Of a DNA stretch of 64,000 nt, positions 39,652 to 48,603 are shown piece by piece (positions within the stretch are counted from its first letter, which is position 1; every line of letters begins with the position of its first letter). The notes under the pieces were generated by a model. It was given only the letters and a program-made list of their open reading frames with translations, ran no database searches and was not told where the DNA came from. The stretch comes from Evansella halocellulosilytica (GTDB lineage: Bacteria; Bacillota; Bacilli; Bacillales; Salisediminibacteriaceae). The stretch lies in assembly GCF_002335745.1 (NCBI RefSeq), contig NZ_NIST01000001.1, positions 4,030,354 through 4,094,353 on the forward strand, written 5' to 3'. The translations under genes and the position numbers were made by a program.

Positions 39652-39815
39652 ATGTTCAAAAAGTCCGCAAAAAAAATTTTGTCGTATCTCTGCGTTGGCT
39701 TAAATACGCTCGAATCCTTACTAATATTAGTCTATGTCTCTATATTTTGGAGAAAGAAGTGAGCAACACGAAGCACAATCAAAGAAGAATGACTCGTTGA
39801 TCCTTTTTTGAACAT
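39652..39815. repeat. 164-base element with terminal inverted repeats
   Basis: Begins ATGTTCAAAAAGTCC and ends ATCCTTTTTTGAACAT, so the ends are inverted copies (ATGTTCAAAAA). The inside carries GTCGTATCTCTGCG and GAGCAACACGAAGCAC and no coding frame. It fills most of the 385-base gap between panE and ylbP. MITE-like; no transposase for it is seen here. Confidence 0.6.
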
Positions 39816-40015
39816 AATTGTCAGGACTTTTGCTCTCCTTATATTATCATAAAAATTACCAATATAGCTGAAAATTCCTTCAGTTCAGTACATGAATACG
39901 ATAAAATAAAAAAGTTTATCTTTACCGCATTTGAAACCCTTTTCTTTTTTATCTTTTTTAAATTATAATAATATATAGATAATTATTTTTTATAGATACA
40001 CTGGAGGGGAAGCTT

Positions 40016-40495
40016 ATGGATAAGTATGAAGTTGTCAGACTCAAAATTAACTTTAAAACACTTGAAGAATTTGAAAATTTCCGAGAATATGGACAGCAGG
40101 AACTCTCTATGAAAGAAGATTTAGAAGGAAATATTATAGATAATGATAGTGAATCGCCTTTTTACGGTATATATTTTGGTAACAAGCTCGTTGCTCGAAT
40201 GAGCTTATACAAAATTGAAGCTAAATTTGATCGATATTTCGAGCCCCCACAGGACTATTATGAATTATGGAAGCTAGAAGTTTTACCAGCATACCAAGGC
40301 AGAGGTATCGGAAAAGCACTTGTGGATTATGCTAAAAGCTTAAATCTGCCAATTAAAACAAATGCGAGACAACGGTCAGATGAATTTTGGAAGAAGATGC
40401 AATTTGAACCTATTACGTATCAAACAGACCGTGACCGTGGTGAAAACCCATTTGTATGGTTTTCTGAAGGCGCTTCCGAACAAAAAATTTCTTAA
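40016..40495 (+). CDS. ylbP: GNAT-family N-acetyltransferase YlbP
   Basis: 159 residues; the acetyl-CoA loop is YQGRGIGKALVDYAK in the second half, preceded by LWKLEVLPA. Substrate unknown. It is on the plus strand, convergent with rsfA and divergent from panE, as is ylbP in Bacillus. ATG behind a strong TGGAGGGG site. Confidence 0.9.
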   Translation: MDKYEVVRLKINFKTLEEFENFREYGQQELSMKEDLEGNIIDNDSESPFYGIYFGNKLVARMSLYKIEAKFDRYFEPPQDYYELWKLEVLPAYQGRGIGKALVDYAKSLNLPIKTNARQRSDEFWKKMQFEPITYQTDRDRGENPFVWFSEGASEQKIS

Positions 40496-40534
40496 CTTTA
40501 ATTTCATGTTTAAAGCCCTTATTTATTAACACAT

Positions 40535-40585
40535 CAAAAAAGGAAGTACCCCAAGTGTCAATTGCACGGAGTACTTCCTTTTTTA
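40535..40585. terminator. Bidirectional terminator between ylbP and rsfA
   Basis: AAAAAAGGAAGTAC and GTACTTCCTTTTTT arms, with T-runs on both strands, between convergent genes. Confidence 0.8.
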
Positions 40586-40717
40586 CGTCCTGAAAGACAA
40601 TTAAAATACACGTCAAAATAAAATCATTTACCTCGGCACAGTCAAATATAAATACGAGACAAGTACATCGCCAATTATATTTATATTAATCGCCAAGCTA
40701 GATGTTCGGATCCTTTT

Positions 40718-41260
40718 CTATTTCAAAAAGGATTCTTCACCTTTTCGTTTTGAAGCTCGTTCTACGACATTAATCATAAGCTGATAATCACTCTTAATAA
40801 ATTCATATTCTTCCTTTAACCTTCTCAGTTCCAATTGTAATGACTGATTTTCTTCTTTTAATAATTCAACATCTTCCTCGGTATTTTCCTGTTCGTTAAG
40901 CAACTCTTCTTTTCGGTTTAACAAAAATGCAATCACGTGCTCAATTGATTCGATAAGGTCTTGCTCATCATCAGTTCCATTTACCTTTTGACTCGTCTTC
41001 GTTGACGTTTCCACATCCGATTCTTTAAAATCCTTCCCTTTTAAGTCTCTACGTTGTTTTTTGGCCAGTTGGATAGCTGAATCATATTTTTTTCGTATTG
41101 ATGAGTTCCAACGAAACCCACACGCCGCTGGAGTCCTCGATAGCTTTTCTCCTACTTCTTCAAATGCTGATAATTGGGTACTTCCTTCACGGATATGTCT
41201 TAGAACGACTTCTGCTAATAATAAATCTTCATCTTGGTTCCACGCATCTTGCCTAACCAA
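40718..41260 (-). CDS. rsfA: Prespore-specific transcription regulator RsfA
   Basis: Modulates part of the sigma-F regulon. 180 residues: N-terminal Myb/SANT-like domain ([24 protein letters not shown] and [17 protein letters not shown]), then an acidic linker and a C-terminal coiled coil (about residues 120-165). Translation starts at TTG (41260) eight bases after GAAGGAGGGG; longer frames lack a ribosome site. Confidence 0.93.
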   Translation of the reverse strand: MVRQDAWNQDEDLLLAEVVLRHIREGSTQLSAFEEVGEKLSRTPAACGFRWNSSIRKKYDSAIQLAKKQRRDLKGKDFKESDVETSTKTSQKVNGTDDEQDLIESIEHVIAFLLNRKEELLNEQENTEEDVELLKEENQSLQLELRRLKEEYEFIKSDYQLMINVVERASKRKGEESFLK

Positions 41261-41493
41261 TGAAATAACCCCTCCTTCACATATGTTCAAAATATATGTA
41301 TGCAATTAGTAGAAACGATAGACTTTTTTTACTATAAGCAATTGAATTTTTCTTGTTTATCTATAACTTGACTATGATTCGAGCATATTTCATAGACATC
41401 CTATGATTAATTTCCATATCGTTAGCTACAACTAGTATAAACAGATAAGAAGGACGACATTCTTTCAAAGCTAGTCAAATCGCGTAGAATTGA

Positions 41494-42240
41494 TTACTTT
41501 TTCTCTTTTCTCAAAAAACATTCTACTGCTTCGTGGTGTTCTTCGGACTCCCACAAGGACGAACAGATGTCAACCTCACGGTTCATTTCTGTATATAACT
41601 TCTCTTTATCGATACTTAAAATCGATTTATAGTTTCGGATCACTGCTGGAGCGGTGATCCATCGCTCTGCCCATAGATAAGCCTCGCTTATTGATGGGAC
41701 AATTTTATTAATAAATCCTATATCCTTAACTTCTTCAGCTGTATAAATATGAGCAGTCCCCGTCATTTGCAATGCCACTACTTCCCCTACTCTTCTCTTT
41801 AAAATCGATGTTCCGCCCCATCCTGTCGTTAAATGCAATCGCCCTTGAATAAAACCTACTTTAGACCTTTTAGTAGCAATACGAAAGTCAGTAGATGCAG
41901 CAATTTCTGCTCCCCCTCCCACTGCAGGTCCATCTATAAATGAAACAGTAACAGCAGGTAATGCAACAATTTTTTTTAGTACTTGACACATAGGCTTTAA
42001 CATCGTTAACGCATCATCTTTCGACCTTAATTCGTGAAAGGCTTGCAAATCTCCACCACTGCAAAAAGCCCCACCTTCACCTCTAATCATTAAGATTGTG
42101 AGATTCTCATTTTCAGATAAACGCTTCAGATGCTCTAATAATTGATGGACAACCTCCATATCGACAGCATTTTTTTGTTTTGGACGATTCAATATTAGTT
42201 CTGCCATATTTTCATTTACATAACGACATACGACTTTCAT
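41494..42240 (-). CDS. Enoyl-CoA hydratase/isomerase (crotonase) family protein
   Basis: 248 residues. Oxyanion-hole segments GAFCSGGDL (57-65) and GPAVGGGAEIA (104-114) are intact, with a Glu at 112. The place of the second catalytic Glu of true hydratases is not Glu here (FIQGRLHLTTGWGG), so water addition is doubtful and a decarboxylase, isomerase or hydrolase reaction is possible; TGWGG recalls decarboxylase-like members. ATG at 42240 with AAGGAGAGG upstream. It stands alone between rsfA and the IS; no fatty-acid genes adjoin. Confidence 0.85.
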   Translation of the reverse strand: MKVVCRYVNENMAELILNRPKQKNAVDMEVVHQLLEHLKRLSENENLTILMIRGEGGAFCSGGDLQAFHELRSKDDALTMLKPMCQVLKKIVALPAVTVSFIDGPAVGGGAEIAASTDFRIATKRSKVGFIQGRLHLTTGWGGTSILKRRVGEVVALQMTGTAHIYTAEEVKDIGFINKIVPSISEAYLWAERWITAPAVIRNYKSILSIDKEKLYTEMNREVDICSSLWESEEHHEAVECFLRKEKK

Positions 42241-42474
42241 ACGCCCCTCTCCTTTCAGTAACAGCCTTTTCATTTAATATCACTCTTACAGTATACTTTG
42301 TTGCTAATTCAAGTTGAAATACTAAAAAAATAGCCATTTTTTCTATATTTACTTCGTTACAGTTCCGCTAGACCACATCCACCACCGAAAGAATCAAACG
42401 TAAAAATCAGGAGGGAAAGATCCCTCCTCAGATTGTCGAGAAACCCACACTTTTTGAGAAGTGCGGGTTTCTCT
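42241..42474. other. Gap between crotonase gene and IS
   Basis: No gene seen. Contains the first copy of an identical 20-nt palindrome (42409-42428) and a long hairpin GAGAAACCC / GGGTTTCTC (42438-42473) with a T-rich plus-strand flank. Confidence 0.6.
42409..42428. repeat. 20-nt palindrome, copy 1
   Basis: AGGAGGGA-AAGA-TCCCTCCT; identical to 44185-44204 in the same orientation. Confidence 0.9.
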
Positions 42475-43953
42475 TTATTATTTTCGTCAGAAGAATTTGC
42501 TCACCCTACGGTGAAGAATGGCCGAAACCACCTCTTAGCTCGCTGAGAGGTGGTTTGCGATCTTTTTTATGTTCTGTGCTGCCAACGCTTGTTCTGATGC
42601 GCCCTTTAAGCTGCGTAACCGGCAGTAGCGAAGCCCGTGGAGCTGTTTGGCATCCGCGAAGCTTCGCTCAATGGTTTCTTTTCTTTTTTTATAGAGGAAT
42701 TTCCCTGTTGCGGAAAGTCTATGCTCTCTCACTTTTTCCTTACTGTCTTCCCATACATGCCTTGTGAGAACTTCTTTATGATTTTTGGCTTTCGTACATT
42801 GGTTAAGCAGGGGACAGTTTACACATTCTGCAGGGTTTGAATGGTATTGACGATAGCCTTCGCGGTTCGTTGTAGCGTAAGATAAGGTGCTACCATTAGG
42901 GCATGTATAAGTATCCGTCTCTTTGTTATAGGTAAATTTCCACTTTGGCAAATCCCCCTTTTTAGGTTTGAAGCGGCGGTGTGCGATAACCCCCATAATA
43001 TGGCGATCTTCTAACCCTTTACATAAGAGAATGGTTAAGTAGCCCGCGTCTAATCCGACAGCTTCCACATTGAAACCAAATGTCTTTATCTGACGGTCCA
43101 GTCGATTTAAATACGGCAGGGAATCATGGATATTTCCTGGTGTTAAATGAACATCAGTAATAATATTAAATTTCATGTCTGTTGTCCGATGGTCTAAATA
43201 AAAGAACCCTTCGGGCTTTCCATCCCTGAACATATAGCCGCTTTCTTTATCTGTCATACTGACTTTAATCTCTTTTTCTTTTACCATCTCTTCTCTTTCC
43301 GGTAAGGGCTTTTTTCCATGTGCTTTTCGATCCTCCTCAACCGCTTTATTTAGATCTTCTATGTACTCGCGTGTTTCAACTTGAACCGTCTTCTTAGTGA
43401 ATTTCCGCTTATTTGCATTGGCTTTAAGGTGGGTAGAATCAGTAAATAAAGCTCTCCCGCCAACCATACGATGCTTCATAGCCAGAAGAACGGTCTCATC
43501 AAATATCTCTTGAAAAATGTCTGTTTCTTTAAACCGTTTATGCCGATTGAAGCTTATGGTGGAATGGTGAGGAACCGAATCAGTTAGACTTAATCCTAAA
43601 AACCATCGATAAGCAATATTTGTCTCAATTTCTTTTTCTAACTGTCTTTCAGATCGGATACCGTAAAGGTATCCAATAAACATCATTTTAAAAAGCATAA
43701 CCGGATCAATTGGTGGGCGACCGTTATCTTCACTGTAGTAAGGTTTTACTTTGTCATATATGAAGGAAAAATCAATTGTGGCATCAATTTTTCTTAGTAA
43801 GTGGTCGTCTGGGACTAACTGATCGATAGAGACCATTTCGAGTTCAACTTGTTGTGCACGAATGGGGCGTAACACACGATCACCTCACGAGTGGTTTTAT
43901 CTATATGATACTATATTTACCTGAATAATCAGATAAAACTGATGAAAAAATAA
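42475..43953 (-). mobile_element. IS1182-type insertion sequence, apparently intact
   Basis: One transposase gene flanked by imperfect inverted ends: TTATTATTTTCGTCAG on the left and, read inward on the other strand, TTATTTTTTCATCAG on the right (near 43939-43953). A hairpin CCACCTCT / AGAGGTGG (42528-42553) overlaps the transposase end and probably terminates it. Exact ends and target duplication were not resolved. Confidence 0.7.
42535..43875 (-). CDS. IS1182-family transposase
   Basis: 446 residues without interruption. N-terminal DUF772-like region (DGRPP-type [21 protein letters not shown]), DDE residues in [27 protein letters not shown] and, near the end, [20 protein letters not shown] Cys cluster ([10 protein letters not shown]) precedes the last part. 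It differs from the decayed IS1182 copy at 15.9-16.9 kb, so they are separate insertions of different lineages. Confidence 0.93.
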   Translation of the reverse strand: MLRPIRAQQVELEMVSIDQLVPDDHLLRKIDATIDFSFIYDKVKPYYSEDNGRPPIDPVMLFKMMFIGYLYGIRSERQLEKEIETNIAYRWFLGLSLTDSVPHHSTISFNRHKRFKETDIFQEIFDETVLLAMKHRMVGGRALFTDSTHLKANANKRKFTKKTVQVETREYIEDLNKAVEEDRKAHGKKPLPEREEMVKEKEIKVSMTDKESGYMFRDGKPEGFFYLDHRTTDMKFNIITDVHLTPGNIHDSLPYLNRLDRQIKTFGFNVEAVGLDAGYLTILLCKGLEDRHIMGVIAHRRFKPKKGDLPKWKFTYNKETDTYTCPNGSTLSYATTNREGYRQYHSNPAECVNCPLLNQCTKAKNHKEVLTRHVWEDSKEKVREHRLSATGKFLYKKRKETIERSFADAKQLHGLRYCRLRSLKGASEQALAAQNIKKIANHLSAS

Positions 43954-43984
43954 CCATCATTTCTAAATAGGAAACGATGGATGT

Positions 43985-44118
43985 TCTAGGTTGATTGAAG
44001 AACGAAAGGCGGCGACTCCAATGGGATCAGCGCAGTCTGAAAATCCATTCTGACGATGCTTCGCTGAGTCAGAATTAGTTGAAGACAAGCCCCATGGAAA
44101 GCGGCCGCCGGGAGGGAT
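43985..44118. repeat. Bacillaceae-type GC-richer interspersed element
   Basis: Contains GAAAGGCGGCGACTCC at one end and GGAAAGCGGCCGCC at the other, with TCTGAC...GTCAGAA inverted segments inside. It is clearly richer in G and C than its surroundings and has no coding frame. From memory, similar elements occur in many Bacillaceae intergenic regions; this was not searched. Confidence 0.6.
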
Positions 44119-44147
44119 GAGATCGTGAGATATCATACTTTTCTTTT

Positions 44148-44183
44148 AAAAAAAGGCTGTTGAGAAAACTTTCTCAACAGCCT
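44148..44183 (-). terminator. Intrinsic terminator after rpmF
   Basis: Minus strand AGGCTGTTGAGAAA / TTTCTCAACAGCCT hairpin followed by TTTTTTT. Confidence 0.9.
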
Positions 44184-44184
44184 G

Positions 44185-44204
44185 AGGAGGGAAAGATCCC
44201 TCCT
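44185..44204. repeat. 20-nt palindrome, copy 2
   Basis: Identical to 42409-42428; lies between the rpmF stop and its terminator. Confidence 0.9.
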
Positions 44205-44215
44205 GTTTTACTTTA

Positions 44216-44389
44216 TTATTTGTTTACTACGTCTCGTCCTTTATATGAACCGCACTCTTTACATACGCGGTGTGAAAGTTTTGGTTCACCACATTCAGGA
44301 CATTTCACCATACCAGGTACAGTTAATTTAAAATGTGTACGACGCTTTCTTTTGCGAGTTTTACTCGTTTTTCTAAAAGGTACTGCCAT
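44216..44389 (-). CDS. rpmF: 50S ribosomal protein L32
   Basis: 57 residues, beginning [17 protein letters not shown], with the zinc-ribbon cysteines in CPECG and CKECG, so it is the zinc-binding (C+) form. ATG at 44389 behind GGAGGTGGGAC. Follows ylbN with a short gap and shares its promoter. Confidence 0.98.
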   Translation of the reverse strand: MAVPFRKTSKTRKRKRRTHFKLTVPGMVKCPECGEPKLSHRVCKECGSYKGRDVVNK

Positions 44390-44436
44390 GAGTCCCACCT
44401 CCTTGGAGATCTTCAAACATCCTCATTAAGAAGAAG

Positions 44437-44943
44437 TTAATTGTTATCAAAGAACTTTTCAAGTTCCTTTAAACGAGGATCCATTTTTGTTTGGTCCTCA
44501 TCTTTCGTCTTCAGTTCCCAATCCTTGCCGGATTTCGGGGCTGGACCTTCGTCTTCCTCACTGAAGACCCGCATTGGTTTTTCTAATAAAATACGTTCTT
44601 TTACGTAAGGTAATAAATCAACCGTGTTATCTTCCAATTCATGAACTTCGTCATCCTCTTCGAAGGTGGCCCATTCATCCAGCTGAAAAATCTCTCTGGC
44701 ATTAATGGTGAAAGGATACTCCACATCATTCAATGTTCTTGCACAAGGAAGAGTCATTGATCCAGAAATTTCAAGGTTGAAAGTAACCGTCTTACTGGAA
44801 AAATAACCATCTCCTTTTACTTGAACAGGAGTTATTTCACGAATTTCACGGTCAATCTCTTTTACTTCGCTAACATCTACCGATTCTTCGATATGCAATC
44901 CTTTATTTTTAAAGGCTGCTAATTGCTGAACCGACCATTTCAT
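44437..44943 (-). CDS. ylbN: YceD/DUF177 family protein YlbN
   Basis: 168 residues; the DUF177 core includes GSMTLPCARTLNDVEYPF. Family genes stand before rpmF throughout bacteria and are linked to 23S rRNA maturation or stability; the biochemical role is not certain. Acidic C-terminal half. ATG at 44943 behind GAGGTG. Confidence 0.93.
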   Translation of the reverse strand: MKWSVQQLAAFKNKGLHIEESVDVSEVKEIDREIREITPVQVKGDGYFSSKTVTFNLEISGSMTLPCARTLNDVEYPFTINAREIFQLDEWATFEEDDEVHELEDNTVDLLPYVKERILLEKPMRVFSEEDEGPAPKSGKDWELKTKDEDQTKMDPRLKELEKFFDNN

Positions 44944-44972
44944 AGGTTTTTCACCTCAAGACAACAAATGTA

Positions 44973-45001
44973 ATTATATCCTTCGTGTATCCTTTTGTCA
45001 A
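44973..45001 (-). promoter_or_regulatory. Consensus sigma-A promoter of ylbN-rpmF
   Basis: Minus strand TTGACA (44996-45001), 17 bases, TATAAT (44973-44978): both boxes perfect, 30 bases before the ylbN start. Fits high expression of a ribosomal protein operon. Confidence 0.9.
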
Positions 45002-45276
45002 GGTAACTTCTTTACATTATTATTTAAAGTGCATGTTCAAAAAAGAGGACAAAAAGATCACGACTTATCTTGCCGAATTTAACGAGAGCTTCTTCCATTT
45101 TTATCCTTTAATCAAAGGTCATTAATTGTTAGAATATCATAGATTCCCCCTTGTTTAAAGGGAGGATATTTGATCGAAATCGTGTTTTTTTCTTCATTTC
45201 TGTATAGAATGGACATATGGTCCAAGTTTTAAAGGTATAGTCATAACCTTCCTAATTAGTAAGGAGTGATACAAAA
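45002..45276. other. Divergent intergenic region ylbN / ylbM
   Basis: No gene. Contains ATGTTCAAAAAAGAGGAC near 45033, which resembles one end of the 39.65-kb element, and an unproven -10 like TATAGAAT near 45204 for ylbM. Confidence 0.4.
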
Positions 45277-46512
45277 ATGAAGTCATTAGGAGTTGTTGTA
45301 GAATATAACCCTTTTCATAATGGACATTTATATCATTTGCAAGCTTCAAAAAAACATACGAACGCTGATGTAACTGTTGCAGTGATGAGTGGGTCTTTCT
45401 TACAACGCGGTGAGCCTGCAATTGCGAATAAATGGAGCCGAACGAAAATGGCCTTAAAAGCTGGAGTAGATCTCATTGTCGAACTGCCATATCTTTATTC
45501 CGCGCATAAAGCAGAAGTATTTTCTGATGCAGCAGTTGCACTGTTACATACACTTGGTATAGATGAGCTTTGTTTCGGCAGTGAAGAAGGGAATATCACC
45601 CGTTTCATCAACACTGTTGAACATATTCATCAACATAGAGATCATATTGACTCCGTTATTCAAACATTTATAAAAGAAGGGAACAGCTATCCTGCAGCAT
45701 TTGCGAAAGCATTTCAGCAAGTTTGTAAAGCAGATGATACAATCGACCTCTCTAAACCGAATAATATATTAGGTTACCATTATGTTTTATCAATAAAAAA
45801 ACTATCTTCATCAATTACACCAGCAACAATCAAGCGAGAAAAAGCCGGATATCATGATATTGTTCCAACAGATCACAAAATAACGAGTGCTACGGCAATA
45901 CGCAATCAACTTTTAGTAGAAAATAAAGATGTGAAGGAAGTTGCACCATTTTTACCGGTGGCAACGACAGAAGAGCTTCTAAACCTTATTAAAAACGGTG
46001 AGCATTTTGCTTCATGGGAAACTCTGTTTCCTTTGTTACAATACAAATTACTGACTGAAGACATTCATTCGCTAAATCGAATTTATGAATGTACGGAAGG
46101 AATTGAATATCGTTTAAAAAAGATGATTACAAAAGCGGACAGCTTTTACCAGTTTGTTGACTTAGTAAAAACAAAGCGGTATACGTGGACAAGAATTCAA
46201 AGGTTGCTCGTTCATCTCATTATGAATACGTCTAAACAATTTATGGATGAGCATTCCAATCCATTGCAGCCAACGTATATTCGTATTCTAGGGATGAGCA
46301 GTAAAGGGCAGCATTATTTATCAGCTAAAAAGAAATCATTAAACATTCCACTCATTACGACGGCTAGTCAAGGGAAACACCTTCCTGTACTGCAAAAAGA
46401 AATCCAAGCTGCGCAATTACGTAATTTACCTATAATCGGTTCAGATGCATTTATGAATGAATATAACCAACGGCCAATTCGATATAACGAAGAAAAAGGA
46501 ACCTTTCATTAA
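45277..46512 (+). CDS. tmcAL: tRNA-Met cytidine acetate ligase TmcAL
   Basis: Makes N4-acetylcytidine at the wobble position of elongator tRNA-Met using acetate and ATP. 411 residues; nucleotidyltransferase-like HNGH at 14-17, GSFLQRGEPA near residue 39 and SATAIR in the middle. Formerly ylbM. ATG behind AAGGAGTGA. Convergent with ylbL and sharing a bidirectional terminator. Confidence 0.94.
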   Translation: MKSLGVVVEYNPFHNGHLYHLQASKKHTNADVTVAVMSGSFLQRGEPAIANKWSRTKMALKAGVDLIVELPYLYSAHKAEVFSDAAVALLHTLGIDELCFGSEEGNITRFINTVEHIHQHRDHIDSVIQTFIKEGNSYPAAFAKAFQQVCKADDTIDLSKPNNILGYHYVLSIKKLSSSITPATIKREKAGYHDIVPTDHKITSATAIRNQLLVENKDVKEVAPFLPVATTEELLNLIKNGEHFASWETLFPLLQYKLLTEDIHSLNRIYECTEGIEYRLKKMITKADSFYQFVDLVKTKRYTWTRIQRLLVHLIMNTSKQFMDEHSNPLQPTYIRILGMSSKGQHYLSAKKKSLNIPLITTASQGKHLPVLQKEIQAAQLRNLPIIGSDAFMNEYNQRPIRYNEEKGTFH

Positions 46513-46531
46513 TGATAAAGGTTCCTTTTTC
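46492..46531. terminator. Bidirectional terminator ylbM / ylbL
   Basis: AAAAAGGAACCTTTC and GATAAAGGTTCCTTTTT arms with T-runs on both strands, overlapping the tmcAL stop. Confidence 0.85.
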
Positions 46532-46580
46532 TTCAGACGTAATAAGAAAATTTTAAAGATCTGTTTCGTAAATTCTTGCT

Positions 46581-47633
46581 CTAGGATGCTGGTGGTAATT
46601 CATTTAAATATTGCAACGCTTCTTCAAACGTATCAATTGGAACAATTTCCATATTTGAATCAATATTTTCAGCAGTCTCTAGCGCAATTTCATAGTTCGA
46701 TTCAATCGCTCCTCGTTCATTCGGGACAAGGAATGCAGATGCACCCGCTTGATCAGCAGCAATAATTTTTTGTCTCACACCGCCTATACGCCCTACGTTT
46801 CCATCTTCATCAATCGATCCAGTTCCAGCAATATGTTGACCTTTCGTAATATCTTCTTCAACAAGCTGATTATATATTTCTAAAGAAAACATCAAACCTG
46901 CTGACGGACCTCCAATTGTTGCCGTATCAATGAACACATCCGGTCTATTAACTAATACGCGATCAGTAACAGGGTTAGCAATCCCTACACCACCCCGATC
47001 ACCTTCAGGGTCAATTTCCTCAGGGAATGGTTGAACAGCTAATGAGTAGTCATGTATTTCTTCTTCCCGTTCAACCGTGATTTTCACTTGATCACCAATC
47101 TCATGTTGACCTAATAATTCAAAAAGCGTTTCAACCTCTAATACTTCTACATCATTTACTGCAATGATTCTGTCACCCATTTGCAGCTTTCCCTCTGCAT
47201 CCATTTTCGGAATAATCGACGTGACTAATACACCATAATTTTCAAAATATGCCTCTCTTCCAGCATAATTATAGGCTACAAGGACAGCTAGTTCTTGTGA
47301 TCCTGCCATCATCATCATTTGCCTGTGGTGGTACTCTTCGTCAGTCTCTCCTTCTGGCCTTATTTGGTCCTCTGGGATGATTTCTCTCTGATCACTAAAC
47401 ATCGACCAAACATAATTCACGACATTTGCTTTCCCCATTCTAACTGTCGTAAGCATAAACGTACCTGCGTATTCATTTTTATCTTCAACTTCAATCACTT
47501 CGCTTAATACTTTCGCATCACCTGGAATCGTAAAATAATACGGTAACTCATAAAAGTTTATAAAAAGCAAAATAGCAAATAGGATGACCCATCTTATGAT
47601 TGATCTTCTAGAAACTCGATTTTCATGACTCAT
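46581..47633 (-). CDS. ylbL: Membrane-anchored PDZ / Lon-type serine protease YlbL
   Basis: 350 residues: N-terminal membrane helix (13-31), PDZ domain (about 130-200) and Lon-type protease domain with Ser244 in GGPSAG and Lys289 in GGVRQK, a Ser-Lys dyad. In Bacillus subtilis YlbL helps remove the division inhibitor YneA after DNA damage, and the streptococcal homologue is SepM. The start overlaps the ylbK end by 11 bases. Confidence 0.93.
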   Translation of the reverse strand: MSHENRVSRRSIIRWVILFAILLFINFYELPYYFTIPGDAKVLSEVIEVEDKNEYAGTFMLTTVRMGKANVVNYVWSMFSDQREIIPEDQIRPEGETDEEYHHRQMMMMAGSQELAVLVAYNYAGREAYFENYGVLVTSIIPKMDAEGKLQMGDRIIAVNDVEVLEVETLFELLGQHEIGDQVKITVEREEEIHDYSLAVQPFPEEIDPEGDRGGVGIANPVTDRVLVNRPDVFIDTATIGGPSAGLMFSLEIYNQLVEEDITKGQHIAGTGSIDEDGNVGRIGGVRQKIIAADQAGASAFLVPNERGAIESNYEIALETAENIDSNMEIVPIDTFEEALQYLNELPPAS

Positions 47634-48414
47634 GATGTTGCTCCTTCCACTCCTGTATCCTCTTTTTCAACTGCTGCATATATTTTCTTGTTTCGATTTC
47701 CCCTACTTTTATGATCTCTTCTACATCGGTAAACTGTGTTGCTTTTATATGTTTAAGTATCGGACGGATCATCACATCTGATTGAATTTCACGATATCTT
47801 ACCATTTCTTTTTCCATTATATCCATACTCTGCATAATCACATCATATATCGTTGAAATATCAGGTTCAGAATTAAAAAATGATACGTCCACAGCAATAA
47901 TAATATCAGCACCCATTTTCTTCAAGACACTAACCGGAACACGATCAATTACTCCGCCATCAACATATAATGTCCCATTTAGTTTTTCAGGAACGACAAT
48001 ACCAGGGATCGCGATACTTGCTCGAACAGCATCTGCGGCATTGCCTTTTGTAAAAACGACTTTTTCTCCTTTCAACAAATCCGTTGCTACGACAGCAATT
48101 TCGGGTGATAAGTCTTCAATATTTTTATACTTCGTTAGCATATGAATGACTTGCTTTGCTTTATCTCCTTTAATAAACCCCATTTTCGGAACGGTAAAAT
48201 CAAGAAAATATTTTCTGCGAAATTGAATAGCCATTTTTTCTAACATAGTTGAAGAATGGCCTGCACCAAATAATACACCAATTAAAGCTCCCATACTACT
48301 TCCCGCAATATAGTCAACTTCTATTCCTGTCTCCTCTAACACTTTTAAGACCCCGATATGAGCAAAGCCTCGAGATCCACCTGAACCTAATGCTAAACCA
48401 ATTTTCGGGTTCAT
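47623..48414 (-). CDS. ylbK: Patatin-like phospholipase family protein YlbK
   Basis: 263 residues, RssA-like patatin domain: oxyanion GSGGSRG at 10-16, nucleophile Ser40 in GSSMG and a DGG motif near residue 153 (YVDGGVIDRVP). Likely an esterase or phospholipase in the cytoplasm; substrate unknown. ATG behind GGAGGGG; co-transcribed with ylbL. Confidence 0.92.
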   Translation of the reverse strand: MNPKIGLALGSGGSRGFAHIGVLKVLEETGIEVDYIAGSSMGALIGVLFGAGHSSTMLEKMAIQFRRKYFLDFTVPKMGFIKGDKAKQVIHMLTKYKNIEDLSPEIAVVATDLLKGEKVVFTKGNAADAVRASIAIPGIVVPEKLNGTLYVDGGVIDRVPVSVLKKMGADIIIAVDVSFFNSEPDISTIYDVIMQSMDIMEKEMVRYREIQSDVMIRPILKHIKATQFTDVEEIIKVGEIETRKYMQQLKKRIQEWKEQHHES

Positions 48415-48603
48415 TCAGTTACTCCCCTCCAAGTACCGAAACGAATTCAAGGTCTACTTTCACCTAACATACGTATATTTTACTAAGGACAAGTTTATGT
48501 TTCAGATTTTCTTATGTACGTGGTACATGTTAACGAAAGCGAACATATATACGATTTGAACAAAATGAAAATGGCTAATACAACTTTAGAAAAGGAGTTC
48601 ACA

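Noticed and set aside
48490-48570. Possible sigma-E promoter before ylbJ
   Set aside because: CATATATA is present, but the upstream box is ACA rather than ATA at the expected distance; too weak to list.
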